DNA of 6,051 bases from Deltaproteobacteria bacterium (GTDB lineage Bacteria; Desulfobacterota; WTBG01). The notes under the pieces were generated by a model, which was not told the origin of the DNA, ran no database searches, and was given only the letters and a program-made list of their open reading frames with translations. The translations under genes and the position numbers were made by a program. Position 1 is the first letter of the stretch. Each line of letters begins with the position of its first letter. Below are positions 1 to 5,050 of this stretch, one piece after another. The DNA lies in contig WTBG01000367.1 of the NCBI GenBank assembly GCA_013139225.1, positions 1 through 6,051 on the forward strand, written 5' to 3'.

Positions 1-31
1 TATAGTAAACAAAAACGATAAAGTCAAATAG

Positions 32-216
32 TTAAACCCAGAATTTGCAGTAGCCATCTACTGTGACTTGAAAATCCTTGCTGCAACGCTTGTTTCGCTA
101 TTTTGCTCCTCAACATATTTATGAATATGCCATCGTTACAAAATCGCTCCAACTGCGCGTTTCGCTGTGGTTTTCCGCGTCTCGTTACGATACCTACTGC
201 AAAATCTGGGTTTTAA
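32..216. repeat. MITE-like fold-back element with terminal inverted repeats and TTAA ends
   Basis: Terminal inverted repeats of 20 bp (34-53 and 194-213) match at all but one position. The interior is also symmetric: GAAAA 70-74 with TTTTC 171-175, AACGC 85-89 with GCGTT 157-161, ATTTTG 100-105 with CAAAAT 139-144, and a central stem CATATT 114-119 with AATATG 124-129. All pair around nearly the same centre, so the whole 180 bp is one imperfect hairpin. TTAA occurs at both outer ends (32-35, 213-216), which could be a target duplication or part of the repeat. There is no open reading frame of useful size inside. This architecture is typical of non-autonomous miniature elements. No transposase is in the window, so the mobilising family is unknown. 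Confidence 0.75.
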
Positions 217-416
217 AATTGATAAGAAGTTCCTTTTTAGCAGTGTAAGTGTATAGGAAAGTTCCTGTTGCATGTTAAGCAAAGGATGATCACAAGATAT
301 GCAACAGCATATGATATAGCAATTTGGAGGTTAGGGTAGGAACCAGTTAGAAAGTTGAGACAGATTTTCTTTCTAACGGGGCAAATCCGTGGCAGAAAAG
401 GAAAAATATTTCTCTT
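217..416. other. Gene-free stretch with two 9-bp inverted repeats; function unknown
   Basis: I find no coding sequence here. Two perfect inverted repeats are visible: 265-273 with 299-307 (arm CTGTTGCAT, 25-nt loop) and 346-354 with 369-377 (arm GTTAGAAAG, 14-nt loop). The second hairpin competes with a short alternative stem, ACGG 376-379 with CCGT 387-390. Neither hairpin is followed by a T-run, so they do not look like intrinsic terminators. The stretch lies just upstream of the toxin-antitoxin promoter. It could be a structured RNA, the 3' end of an upstream unit, or repeat remains. I could not match it to a riboswitch family I know. Confidence 0.45.
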
Positions 417-422
417 ATGAGG

Positions 423-451
423 TTGACTTTTAATAAAGCAAGGTGTAAATT
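423..451 (+). promoter_or_regulatory. Candidate sigma-70 promoter of the toxin-antitoxin operon
   Basis: TTGACT (423-428) and TAAATT (446-451) are separated by 17 nt, a good match to sigma-70 hexamers and spacing. A second -10-like TATAAT lies at 458-463 but has no convincing -35 at the right distance. Either would give a short leader before the antitoxin start at 492. Confidence 0.5.
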
Positions 452-452
452 A

Positions 453-472
453 TTGACTATAATATTGGTCAA
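453..472. promoter_or_regulatory. Palindromic operator candidate (TTGAC-N10-GTCAA)
   Basis: TTGAC 453-457 and GTCAA 468-472 form a 20-bp partial palindrome covering the TATAAT at 458-463. The same pentamer recurs at 423-427 (TTGAC) and 484-488 (GTCAA, over the ribosome-binding site). Phd/YefM antitoxins bind palindromes in their own promoters, so repeated half-sites at this position suit autoregulation. Binding is inferred, not seen. Confidence 0.4.
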
Positions 473-479
473 CCCAAAA

Positions 480-484
480 GGAGG
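480..484 (+). promoter_or_regulatory. Shine-Dalgarno site that fixes the antitoxin start
   Basis: GGAGG lies 7 nt before the ATG at 492. An in-frame ATG at 417 has no such site, precedes the likely promoter, and would add 25 residues that do not resemble the family, so 492 is preferred. Confidence 0.8.
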
Positions 485-491
485 TCAATTG

Positions 492-749
492 ATGAAAACA
501 TTATCCTTATCAGAAGCGAAAATGAAACTCAGTAAACTTATAGAAAACGTCTATTCCACAGATGAAGAAATTACCATTACAAAAAATGGTCGTCCTGCTG
601 CTGTACTAATTAGTCCTGAAGAGTTTGAAAGCTTGAAAGAGATGGTTGCAATTAAATCTGATCATGATTTAATGAAGGAAATAAAAAAGGGCCTTTCTGC
701 TTTAAAGAGAAAAACAAAGTTGTATACATTGGAAGAGTTGTTTGAATAG
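492..749 (+). CDS. Type II antitoxin, Phd/YefM family
   Basis: This 85-residue protein opens with MKTLSLSEAKMKLSKLIENV and continues with ITITKNGRPAAVLISPEEFE. That is the standard layout of the Phd/YefM DNA-binding fold: an N-terminal strand and helix, the NGRP-A-VLIS strand pair at about residues 32-43, then the EEFESL helix. The charged C-terminal part (about 55-85) would be the segment that wraps and neutralises the toxin. The gene has a strong ribosome-binding site, whereas the toxin that starts 3 nt after its stop does not. This arrangement favours antitoxin excess. The protein and its complex with the toxin would be expected to repress the promoter just upstream. Family assignment is firm; I do not assign a specific named system. 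Confidence 0.92.
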   Translation: MKTLSLSEAKMKLSKLIENVYSTDEEITITKNGRPAAVLISPEEFESLKEMVAIKSDHDLMKEIKKGLSALKRKTKLYTLEELFE

Positions 750-752
750 GCG

Positions 753-1082
753 ATGGCAGCTAAAAGGCAGACAAAATATAAGATAAGGACATCTGATGAA
801 ATAGTAAACTTTATTAGAGGAACTCATCCTCAGCTTAAAAGAAAGATTAAGTCAGCTCTGAAGCATATAATAGATGATCCTGGCGTGGGAAAGTCACTCA
901 AAGATGAGCTAAAGGGTCTGAAAAGTTTCAAGGTGAGTCGGTTCAGAGTTATCTATCGGATATCTTTAAAGAATATTATTGAAATAATTACAATTGGACC
1001 TCGCAAAACAATATACGAAGAAACATATAGAGTGATGAAGAAAGATAAAAGTATTCCACAGTTGCCAAACAAAAATAAATGA
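753..1082 (+). CDS. Type II toxin, RelE/ParE superfamily
   Basis: The 109-residue product has the RelE/ParE pattern: an N-terminal helical pair (about 15-55) with DDPGVGKSLKDELKGLKSFK, then the strand block VSRFRVIYRI (61-70), and a terminal strand IGPRKTIYEE (81-90). Basic residues K60, R63, R65 and R84 together with Y88 sit where ribosome-dependent mRNA endonucleases of the RelE type keep catalytic or RNA-contacting residues. This favours an mRNA interferase over a gyrase poison, but the superfamily is hard to split by eye. It starts 3 nt after the antitoxin stop and has no clear Shine-Dalgarno, suggesting translational coupling. About 17 lysine-rich residues extend past the fold (93-109). 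It appears intact. Confidence 0.9.
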   Translation: MAAKRQTKYKIRTSDEIVNFIRGTHPQLKRKIKSALKHIIDDPGVGKSLKDELKGLKSFKVSRFRVIYRISLKNIIEIITIGPRKTIYEETYRVMKKDKSIPQLPNKNK

Positions 1083-1103
1083 GAAAACCTGGAGGTAAAA
1101 ACC

Positions 1104-1478
1104 ATGCAGAAAATGATGAGAAGTAAAAGAGTAGGAGTTATTATAGGACTTTTAGCATTTTGGGTAAGTTTGTTTTTTATTGGTCTCTCACTTGCTCAGG
1201 ATAAACCCGAAACTTCTCCCTGTCCAAAGCCCTATATAAAACTGATTAAGCCCAAACTGGCTAAAGTGGGTCAGCAGGTAACTATTAGAGGTCGTCGATT
1301 CGGAAATGAAGAGCAGGGGTGTGAAGTAATTTTCCAACCGGGATTAAATGCTAAAATTATCTCCTGGAGAAACAGCAGAATTGAAGTGGTAGTTCCATCT
1401 GGAGTCAAGACAGGAAAAGTAGTAGTAAAAACTAAGTGTTCAGAAAGTACTGGTGAGTTTTTTAAAGTAGCAGAATGA
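1104..1478 (+). CDS. Small exported protein with one IPT/TIG domain
   Basis: The 124-residue product starts with a signal peptide: basic MQKMMRSKR, a hydrophobic core at about 10-30, and a likely cleavage near SLA-QD (after residue 31). The rest is a single immunoglobulin-like IPT/TIG domain of about 85 residues: PYIKLIKPKLAKVGQQVTIRG, then RRFGNEEQGCEVIF, IISWRNSRIEVVVPSG, and VKTGKVVVKT, in the usual order for that fold. Three cysteines remain in the mature part (C40, C73, C112); two could form a disulfide. There is a strong GGAGG (1091-1095) 8 nt before the ATG. The gene lies 21 nt behind the toxin on the same strand with no visible terminator between them, so it may be cotranscribed. Its role is unknown; TIG domains generally mediate binding to proteins or sugars outside the cytoplasm. 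Confidence 0.82.
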   Translation: MQKMMRSKRVGVIIGLLAFWVSLFFIGLSLAQDKPETSPCPKPYIKLIKPKLAKVGQQVTIRGRRFGNEEQGCEVIFQPGLNAKIISWRNSRIEVVVPSGVKTGKVVVKTKCSESTGEFFKVAE

Positions 1479-1496
1479 AGTTTCAGTGTAAGATTA

Positions 1497-1508
1497 AAAA
1501 CATGTTTT
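1497..1508. repeat. 12-bp perfect palindrome at a convergent gene junction
   Basis: AAAACATGTTTT lies between the ends of two convergent genes and touches the last base of the minus-strand flgM stop codon. It could act as a weak bidirectional stop for transcription because of its A/T tails, but the stem is A-T only and I would not call it a terminator with confidence. No better terminator is visible in the 29-nt gap. Confidence 0.3.
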
Positions 1509-1825
1509 CAGGATTTTAAGGTGTCTTCCTGTAGATGTTCTCTGAGCATTTTATCAGCTATTTCATGACTGCTGACATTATAGTTTCCGGAAGCTATTTT
1601 TTCTCTTAAAAGAGCCACCCTCGCTCCCCTAATGTCTGGAGTTTCCCGGACAATCTCTCTTATCCTGTTGATATCACTAGCTTTTCTTGACAGTTCCACC
1701 CTTTCTTCTGATATGCTTTTATTGTTGAAATTATTTGCCTCAAGGTGGATAACCTTGCGTTGGTCAAGTGTTTTCCTGATATAATTTGTGAGGTCTTGAG
1801 TTGATTTGTCATCTGATATTTTCAT
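1508..1825 (-). CDS. flgM: Anti-sigma-28 factor, FlgM family
   Basis: This 105-residue protein has the FlgM core at about residues 42-96: RVELSRKASDINRIREIV, then ETPDIRGARVALLREKIASG and NYNVSSHEIADKMLRE. The spacing of the RVELS, TPD-R, VA-L-E-I-SG-Y and IA-KML motifs is that of the family. In known systems FlgM holds the flagellar sigma factor (FliA/SigD) inactive until the hook-basal body is complete and FlgM is exported through it. The N-terminal ~40 residues are polar and probably disordered, as usual. No flagellar gene is beside it: it is convergent with the TIG gene and divergent from the riboswitch leader, so it stands alone here. The start ATG has only a weak AAGG upstream. A promoter candidate lies at 1861-1889. 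Confidence 0.85.
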   Translation of the reverse strand: MKISDDKSTQDLTNYIRKTLDQRKVIHLEANNFNNKSISEERVELSRKASDINRIREIVRETPDIRGARVALLREKIASGNYNVSSHEIADKMLREHLQEDTLKS

Positions 1826-1860
1826 TGTCTTAACCTTATTCTAAGTTTAGTTATTCATAT

Positions 1861-1889
1861 AGTTTAACATACATTTTGCTAAAAATCAA
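1861..1889 (-). promoter_or_regulatory. Candidate sigma-70 promoter of flgM
   Basis: Read on the minus strand, TTGATT (1889-1884) and TAAACT (1866-1861) are separated by 17 nt and lie about 35 nt before the flgM start. I see no sigma-28 type TAAA/GCCGATAA pair here, so expression outside the flagellar class-3 regulon is suggested. Confidence 0.45.
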
Positions 1890-1926
1890 GTAAAAAATAT
1901 GGTCCTAGAGCAGGGGGAAAAATGTA

Positions 1927-1953
1927 TTGACAATCTTTATCCCTTCATATAAT
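1927..1953 (+). promoter_or_regulatory. Promoter of the riboswitch-hemA transcript
   Basis: Perfect consensus hexamers TTGACA (1927-1932) and TATAAT (1948-1953) occur with a short 15-nt spacer. A shifted -35, TATTGA at 1925-1930, would restore 17 nt. Transcription would start near 1960, about 20 nt ahead of the aptamer's first helix. Confidence 0.65.
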
Positions 1954-1981
1954 TTTATTTTACTTTTATAAAACCTTATAT

Positions 1982-2137
1982 AAATACTAAAAGGGAAGAT
2001 GGTGAAATTCCATCACTGCCCCGCAGCTGTGAGTGGGAACGAAATCTCCAGATAGACCACTGTCTCTTAAATGGTTGAGATGGGAAGGTGGGAGAGAGTA
2101 GGAAGATCCACGAGTCAGAAAACCTTACCAGTAATTT
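1982..2137 (+). promoter_or_regulatory. Cobalamin (B12) riboswitch aptamer
   Basis: The conserved elements appear in the right order: AAAAGGGAA (1989-1997); a hairpin GATGG 1998-2002 with CCATC 2010-2014 enclosing the GGTGAAA motif; the B12 box CTGCCCCGCAGCTGTGAG (2016-2033, consensus GCCACTG-type core); a stem AGTGG 2032-2036 with CCACT 2057-2061; GGGAAGG (2082-2088); and the 3' block GAGTCAGAAAACCTTACC (2112-2129). The closing helix is AAA-TACT (1982-1988) with AGTA-TTT (2130-2137, one bulged A). The family binds adenosyl- or methylcobalamin and normally switches the downstream gene off when B12 is plentiful. Which cobalamin is bound cannot be told from this. Confidence 0.93.
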
Positions 2138-2142
2138 GAAAG

Positions 2143-2197
2143 CCTTCCGAGGGGAGGATGACTGGCTTAGAAACTTTTTGTGTGACCCCATCTCCCC
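2143..2197 (+). promoter_or_regulatory. Expression platform: antiterminator and competing hairpin
   Basis: Antiterminator: GGGGAGGATG (2151-2160) pairs with CATCTCCCC (2189-2197) through 9 bp with one bulged G, and uses 2194-2197, which the terminator also needs. Competing hairpin: CCTTCC (2143-2148) pairs with GGGAGG (2152-2157) around a 3-nt loop, which would break the antiterminator. CCTTCC is also fully complementary to GGAAGG (2083-2088) in the aptamer core. The pairings are read from the sequence; their use in switching is inferred. Confidence 0.65.
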
Positions 2198-2219
2198 GAA
2201 AGGAATTTGGGGTTTTTTT
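2194..2219 (+). terminator. Intrinsic terminator of the cobalamin riboswitch
   Basis: CCCCGAA (2194-2200) pairs with TTTGGGG (2206-2212, one G-T pair) over a 5-nt loop, followed directly by seven T (2213-2219). It lies 160 nt upstream of hemA with no gene in between, so it acts as a conditional stop for the hem transcript. Confidence 0.88.
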
Positions 2220-2378
2220 ATATAGTTTGAGCAAGGGTAGCCTAAGTCTGGATTGAACAATTAAAGTTTATAACTTCAGCTCACTTTAGATTATTTTCAC
2301 TTAAATGTAGTACCTTTCAGGACAGATTAATAAAGCTACTAACTCTAGTAGTAATAACTTTTACAACAGTTATCATCA
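2220..2378 (+). promoter_or_regulatory. hemA 5' leader after the terminator, with two small hairpins
   Basis: There is no open reading frame and no Shine-Dalgarno before the hemA ATG. Two small adjacent stem-loops end just ahead of the start: CTACT 2336-2340 with AGTAG 2347-2351, and ATAACT 2354-2359 with AGTTAT 2368-2373. The second ends 5 nt before the ATG. They may affect initiation; this is only suggestive because short stems are common in A/T-rich DNA. Confidence 0.4.
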
Positions 2379-3437
2379 ATGAATATTCCTACACACCTAT
2401 TTGTTCTAGGTATTGACCATCAAAGAGCACCGGTTTCGATTAGAGAGAAACTTTCATTTCCCAGCTCAAAACTGAGAGAAACACTCCAGCATCTTTTAAG
2501 CTTCGATGGTATTGAGGGTGGAGTTATTCTCTCTACTTGCAATAGATCAGAGATTTACTTTAGTACTCCGTCACGTCTTTTTTCAATTGAGAATTTCAAA
2601 AAATTCCTCACGGATTTTCAAAGCATAGATCTTGAAGATATCTCACCTTATTTATATAATTTTAGAAATGTAGATGTCGCTGAGCACCTGTTCCGAGTAT
2701 CTTCAGGTCTTGAATCCCAATTATTGGGGGAAAATGAAATTCTGGGACAGGTCAAACGTGCTTATTTGGCGGCAAAAGAGATCAAAGCCACTGATGTCAC
2801 AACAGAAAAAATTTTTGAGGAAGCTGTTAAGATTGGGAAAAAGGTAAGAAAGGAGACCAGAATAAGTCAAGGGAGCACTTCTCTAAGTAGTATGGCTATT
2901 AAGCTGGCAGAAAAGAAATTTAATCTAAGAGATCAAACTATTCTTCTTGTTGGTGTTAATAAGATTAATGAACAGATTGCAAAATATCTCTATGAACGAA
3001 ACATACAGACTGTGATTGTCGCCAATCGCACCTATGAAAAGGCGGTTAAAATTGCCCAGTATCTTGGTGGAAAAGCTATTCATTTTGATCAATTTAAAAA
3101 AGAACTTTATAAAGTAGATATCATCATCAGTTCTACTGCTGCTCCGCATATTGTCTTGAAGAGAGAGGAGTTAGAAACATCACTTAAAAAGAGAAACAGG
3201 GAAATACTCCTTATCGACATCGCTGTGCCTAGGGATATCGATCCGGATATTAAGGGATTAAAAAGTGCTATACTCTATAATCTGGATGATTTTAACCAGG
3301 TAATTGAAGAAAATCTTGACAAAAAGAAAGAAGAGGCCCTGAAAGCTGAGCGCTTAATCAAACGAGCTGTAGAGAAGATAAGCTTTCTGGCTGAACCGCT
3401 CACTTCCCTGTGCCAGCCCAATGAATCCACAGTTTAG
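2379..3437 (+). CDS. hemA: Glutamyl-tRNA reductase (short form)
   Basis: GluTR reduces glutamyl-tRNA(Glu) with NADPH to glutamate-1-semialdehyde, the first committed step of C5 tetrapyrrole synthesis. The catalytic domain shows GIDHQRAPVSIREKLSF (11-27) and LSTCNRSEIY (51-60) with the thioester-forming C54. SGLESQLLGENEILGQVK (109-126), the NRT motif (216-218), DIIISSTA (247-254), DIAVPRDIDP (280-289) and NLDDFNQVI (301-309) are all in place. Two features are odd. The nucleotide-binding loop reads LVGVNKINE (190-198) where the family usually has a second glycine (G-A-G). The protein ends at 352 residues, whereas the family is usually about 400-450, so most of the C-terminal dimerisation domain is missing. 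The last 17 nt overlap hemL. It is the first gene after the cobalamin riboswitch. Confidence 0.95.
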   Translation: MNIPTHLFVLGIDHQRAPVSIREKLSFPSSKLRETLQHLLSFDGIEGGVILSTCNRSEIYFSTPSRLFSIENFKKFLTDFQSIDLEDISPYLYNFRNVDVAEHLFRVSSGLESQLLGENEILGQVKRAYLAAKEIKATDVTTEKIFEEAVKIGKKVRKETRISQGSTSLSSMAIKLAEKKFNLRDQTILLVGVNKINEQIAKYLYERNIQTVIVANRTYEKAVKIAQYLGGKAIHFDQFKKELYKVDIIISSTAAPHIVLKREELETSLKKRNREILLIDIAVPRDIDPDIKGLKSAILYNLDDFNQVIEENLDKKKEEALKAERLIKRAVEKISFLAEPLTSLCQPNESTV

Positions 3438-4728
3438 TCACAAAAAGTCCAGGTTGCTCTATAATCAATCTATTAGGTGCCTTCCGGGTGGAGTAAATAG
3501 TCCTGTTAGGGCTTTCAAAGCTGTAGGAGAAATACCAGTTTTTATTGGAAGGGCAAAAGGAGCTTACCTTTATGATGTTGATGGTAATAAATATATCGAC
3601 TATGTAGGTTCCTGGGGACCAGCCATTTTAGGCCATTCCCATCCTCAAGTGGTAAAGAAGGTTCAAGCGGCAGCAGTTAAAGGTTTAAGCTTTGGTGCTG
3701 CCACAGAGTTAGAACTTATACTTGCGCGCTTGATTAAAAAGGCATTTTCTTCTATTAAAAAGCTGCGATTAGTCAATTCGGGAACTGAAGCAACTATGTC
3801 TGCCGTTCGTCTTGCCCGGGCTTATACAGGGAAGGCGAAGATTGTAAAGTTTAATGGCTGCTATCATGGTCATGGGGACAGCTTTCTGATAAAGGCTGGA
3901 TCTGGTTCAGCTACCTTTGGTGTCCCTGATAGTGCGGGAATTTCACCTAATGTAGTTAAAGATACTATAAGTCTTCCCTTCAATAATCCTGACGAGGTGA
4001 TTAAGATATTCAAACGGAAGGGAAGAGAAATTGCGGCTCTTATTGTTGAACCTGTTGCTGGTAACATGGGTTTAGTGCTTCCGGAGTCTGGTTTTCTTAA
4101 AACCCTGCGTGAGGTGACTCAACACTATAAGGCGCTGTTAATCTTTGATGAAGTCATAACCGGTTTTAGAATCTGCTTTGGGGGAGCCCAGCATATCTAT
4201 CAAATTACCCCTGATATTACCTGCCTGGGGAAAATTGTTGGTGGAGGGTTGCCTATAGGTGCATACGGAGGTAAAGAAGAGATTATGGAGCTTATTTCTC
4301 CCCAGGGTCCTGTCTATCAAGCAGGAACACTTTCCGGAAATCCGCTGGCAACGACTGCTGGAATTGCGAATCTAAAAATTCTATCCCAGTCAAACAAGAT
4401 TTATAAACAGCTTAATATTACTACCAAAGCCCTCTGTGAGGAGATCAAAGAAATTGCCGTCAGGCGTAATATGTCTCTTAATCTCTCGCAACTCGGTTCT
4501 ATGTTTACCCTCTTCTTTTCCAAAAAGAAGGTGACTAACTATCAGGAAGCACGCAAATGCAATCTTAAAATGTTTGCGCGCTATTTCCGTGTTATGTTGA
4601 GTGAGGGAATCTATCTTCCACCATCTCAATTTGAAACCAATTTTGTTTCAATGGCACACACAAAAAGGGATGTAGCTAAAACCTTAGAGGCCGCAGATAA
4701 AGCATTAAGACTTTTAAAGAGAAAGTAG
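3421..4728 (+). CDS. hemL: Glutamate-1-semialdehyde 2,1-aminomutase
   Basis: This PLP enzyme turns the HemA product into 5-aminolevulinate. The 435-residue length is normal. Diagnostic segments are PGGVNSPVRAF (22-32), YVGSWGPAILGHSHP (61-75), VNSGTEATMSAVRLARAYTG (118-137; the SGTEA loop holds PLP phosphate), CYHGHGDSFL (147-156), VEPVAGNMG (209-217), FDEVITGFR (242-250; D243 would contact the pyridine nitrogen) and LGKIVGGGLPIGAYGG (269-284). K271 is the expected Schiff-base lysine. GTLSGNPLA (302-310) and PPSQFETNFVSMAHT (400-414) complete the fold. It starts inside the hemA 3' end without a Shine-Dalgarno, so translation is probably coupled to hemA. Pairing with HemA also suits channelling of the unstable semialdehyde. 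Confidence 0.97.
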   Translation: MNPQFSHKKSRLLYNQSIRCLPGGVNSPVRAFKAVGEIPVFIGRAKGAYLYDVDGNKYIDYVGSWGPAILGHSHPQVVKKVQAAAVKGLSFGAATELELILARLIKKAFSSIKKLRLVNSGTEATMSAVRLARAYTGKAKIVKFNGCYHGHGDSFLIKAGSGSATFGVPDSAGISPNVVKDTISLPFNNPDEVIKIFKRKGREIAALIVEPVAGNMGLVLPESGFLKTLREVTQHYKALLIFDEVITGFRICFGGAQHIYQITPDITCLGKIVGGGLPIGAYGGKEEIMELISPQGPVYQAGTLSGNPLATTAGIANLKILSQSNKIYKQLNITTKALCEEIKEIAVRRNMSLNLSQLGSMFTLFFSKKKVTNYQEARKCNLKMFARYFRVMLSEGIYLPPSQFETNFVSMAHTKRDVAKTLEAADKALRLLKRK

Positions 4729-4919
4729 AAGAACTTACTTAAGCTGAATTTATCCTGAGATATGAAGGGCTTTAGCAATTGGCCCGCCCTGGTGCGACTT
4801 ATTTGCAAATGTTATTATTGTCTTTATTTCGCAATCAGGAATTCGAAACAAATTCTATAAAATTCGGTCTGGGCCAGGGAATAATAGGTTTGATACAGGT
4901 TGCGGGTTACGCGTTTCGT

Positions 4920-4959
4920 GTTACGGGTTCAACGATATTCTTTCTTCTCAACTCGTAAC
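4920..4959. repeat. Inverted repeat GTTACGGGTT / AACTCGTAAC
   Basis: GTTACGGGTT (4920-4929) pairs with AACTCGTAAC (4950-4959) over 10 positions with one G-T pair and a 20-nt loop. Just before it, GCGGGTTACG (4902-4911) is a near copy of the left arm, and CGCGTTTCG (4910-4918) also occurs in the fold-back element at the window start (156-164). This suggests a degenerate member of a small repeat family. It has no T-run, so it is not a standard terminator. Confidence 0.5.
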
Positions 4960-5044
4960 GGATTTCACATATTCATCATTCCATTACTCCATGAGTAGAG
5001 CAAGTTTAACAACCAGAAAAAATACTTTTAACTTCAATAAGTTG

Positions 5045-5050
5045 TATAAT
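5045..5050 (+). promoter_or_regulatory. Candidate -10 box for the precorrin-2 dehydrogenase/hemC unit
   Basis: TATAAT matches consensus exactly and ends 11 nt before the ATG at 5062. No good -35 is visible at 16-18 nt upstream. If used, transcription would start near 5057, giving an almost leaderless mRNA, which would fit the absence of a Shine-Dalgarno. Confidence 0.4.

Noticed and set aside
328..395. Cyclic-di-GMP or other known riboswitch, suggested by the GGCAAATCC stretch
   Set aside because: The remaining conserved core and helices of the c-di-GMP-I family are absent, and no other family fits.
417..491. N-terminal extension of the antitoxin from the ATG at 417
   Set aside because: It has no ribosome-binding site, runs across the likely promoter and operator, and adds sequence unlike the family; the ATG at 492 has GGAGG at the right distance.
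1497..1508. Strong bidirectional terminator between the TIG gene and flgM
   Set aside because: The palindrome is real but its stem is A-T pairs around CATG, too weak to call an intrinsic terminator.
1976..2260. Minus-strand open frame of 94 codons over the riboswitch
   Set aside because: It lies entirely over a clear cobalamin aptamer and terminator, and its translation resembles no family; it is an accidental frame.
2220..2378. T-box or tRNA-like leader before hemA (suggested by its tRNA-linked substrate)
   Set aside because: No T-box consensus, specifier stem or tRNA cloverleaf can be built; the upstream cobalamin aptamer and terminator already explain the regulation.
2925..3149. Minus-strand open frame inside hemA
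   Set aside because: It is a shadow of a well-supported gene. The frames opposite hemL and the dehydrogenase gene (3870-4067, 4138-4320, 4390-4629, 5226-5531) were rejected for the same reason.
3380..3437. HemA truncation as a simple frameshift within this window
   Set aside because: hemL starts at 3421 in another frame with correct N-terminal sequence, so the missing domain is not encoded just downstream in any frame.
4626..4808. Minus-strand open frame running from the intergenic gap into the hemL 3' end
   Set aside because: Most of it overlaps the hemL coding frame, there is no ribosome-binding site, and the product looks like no known protein.
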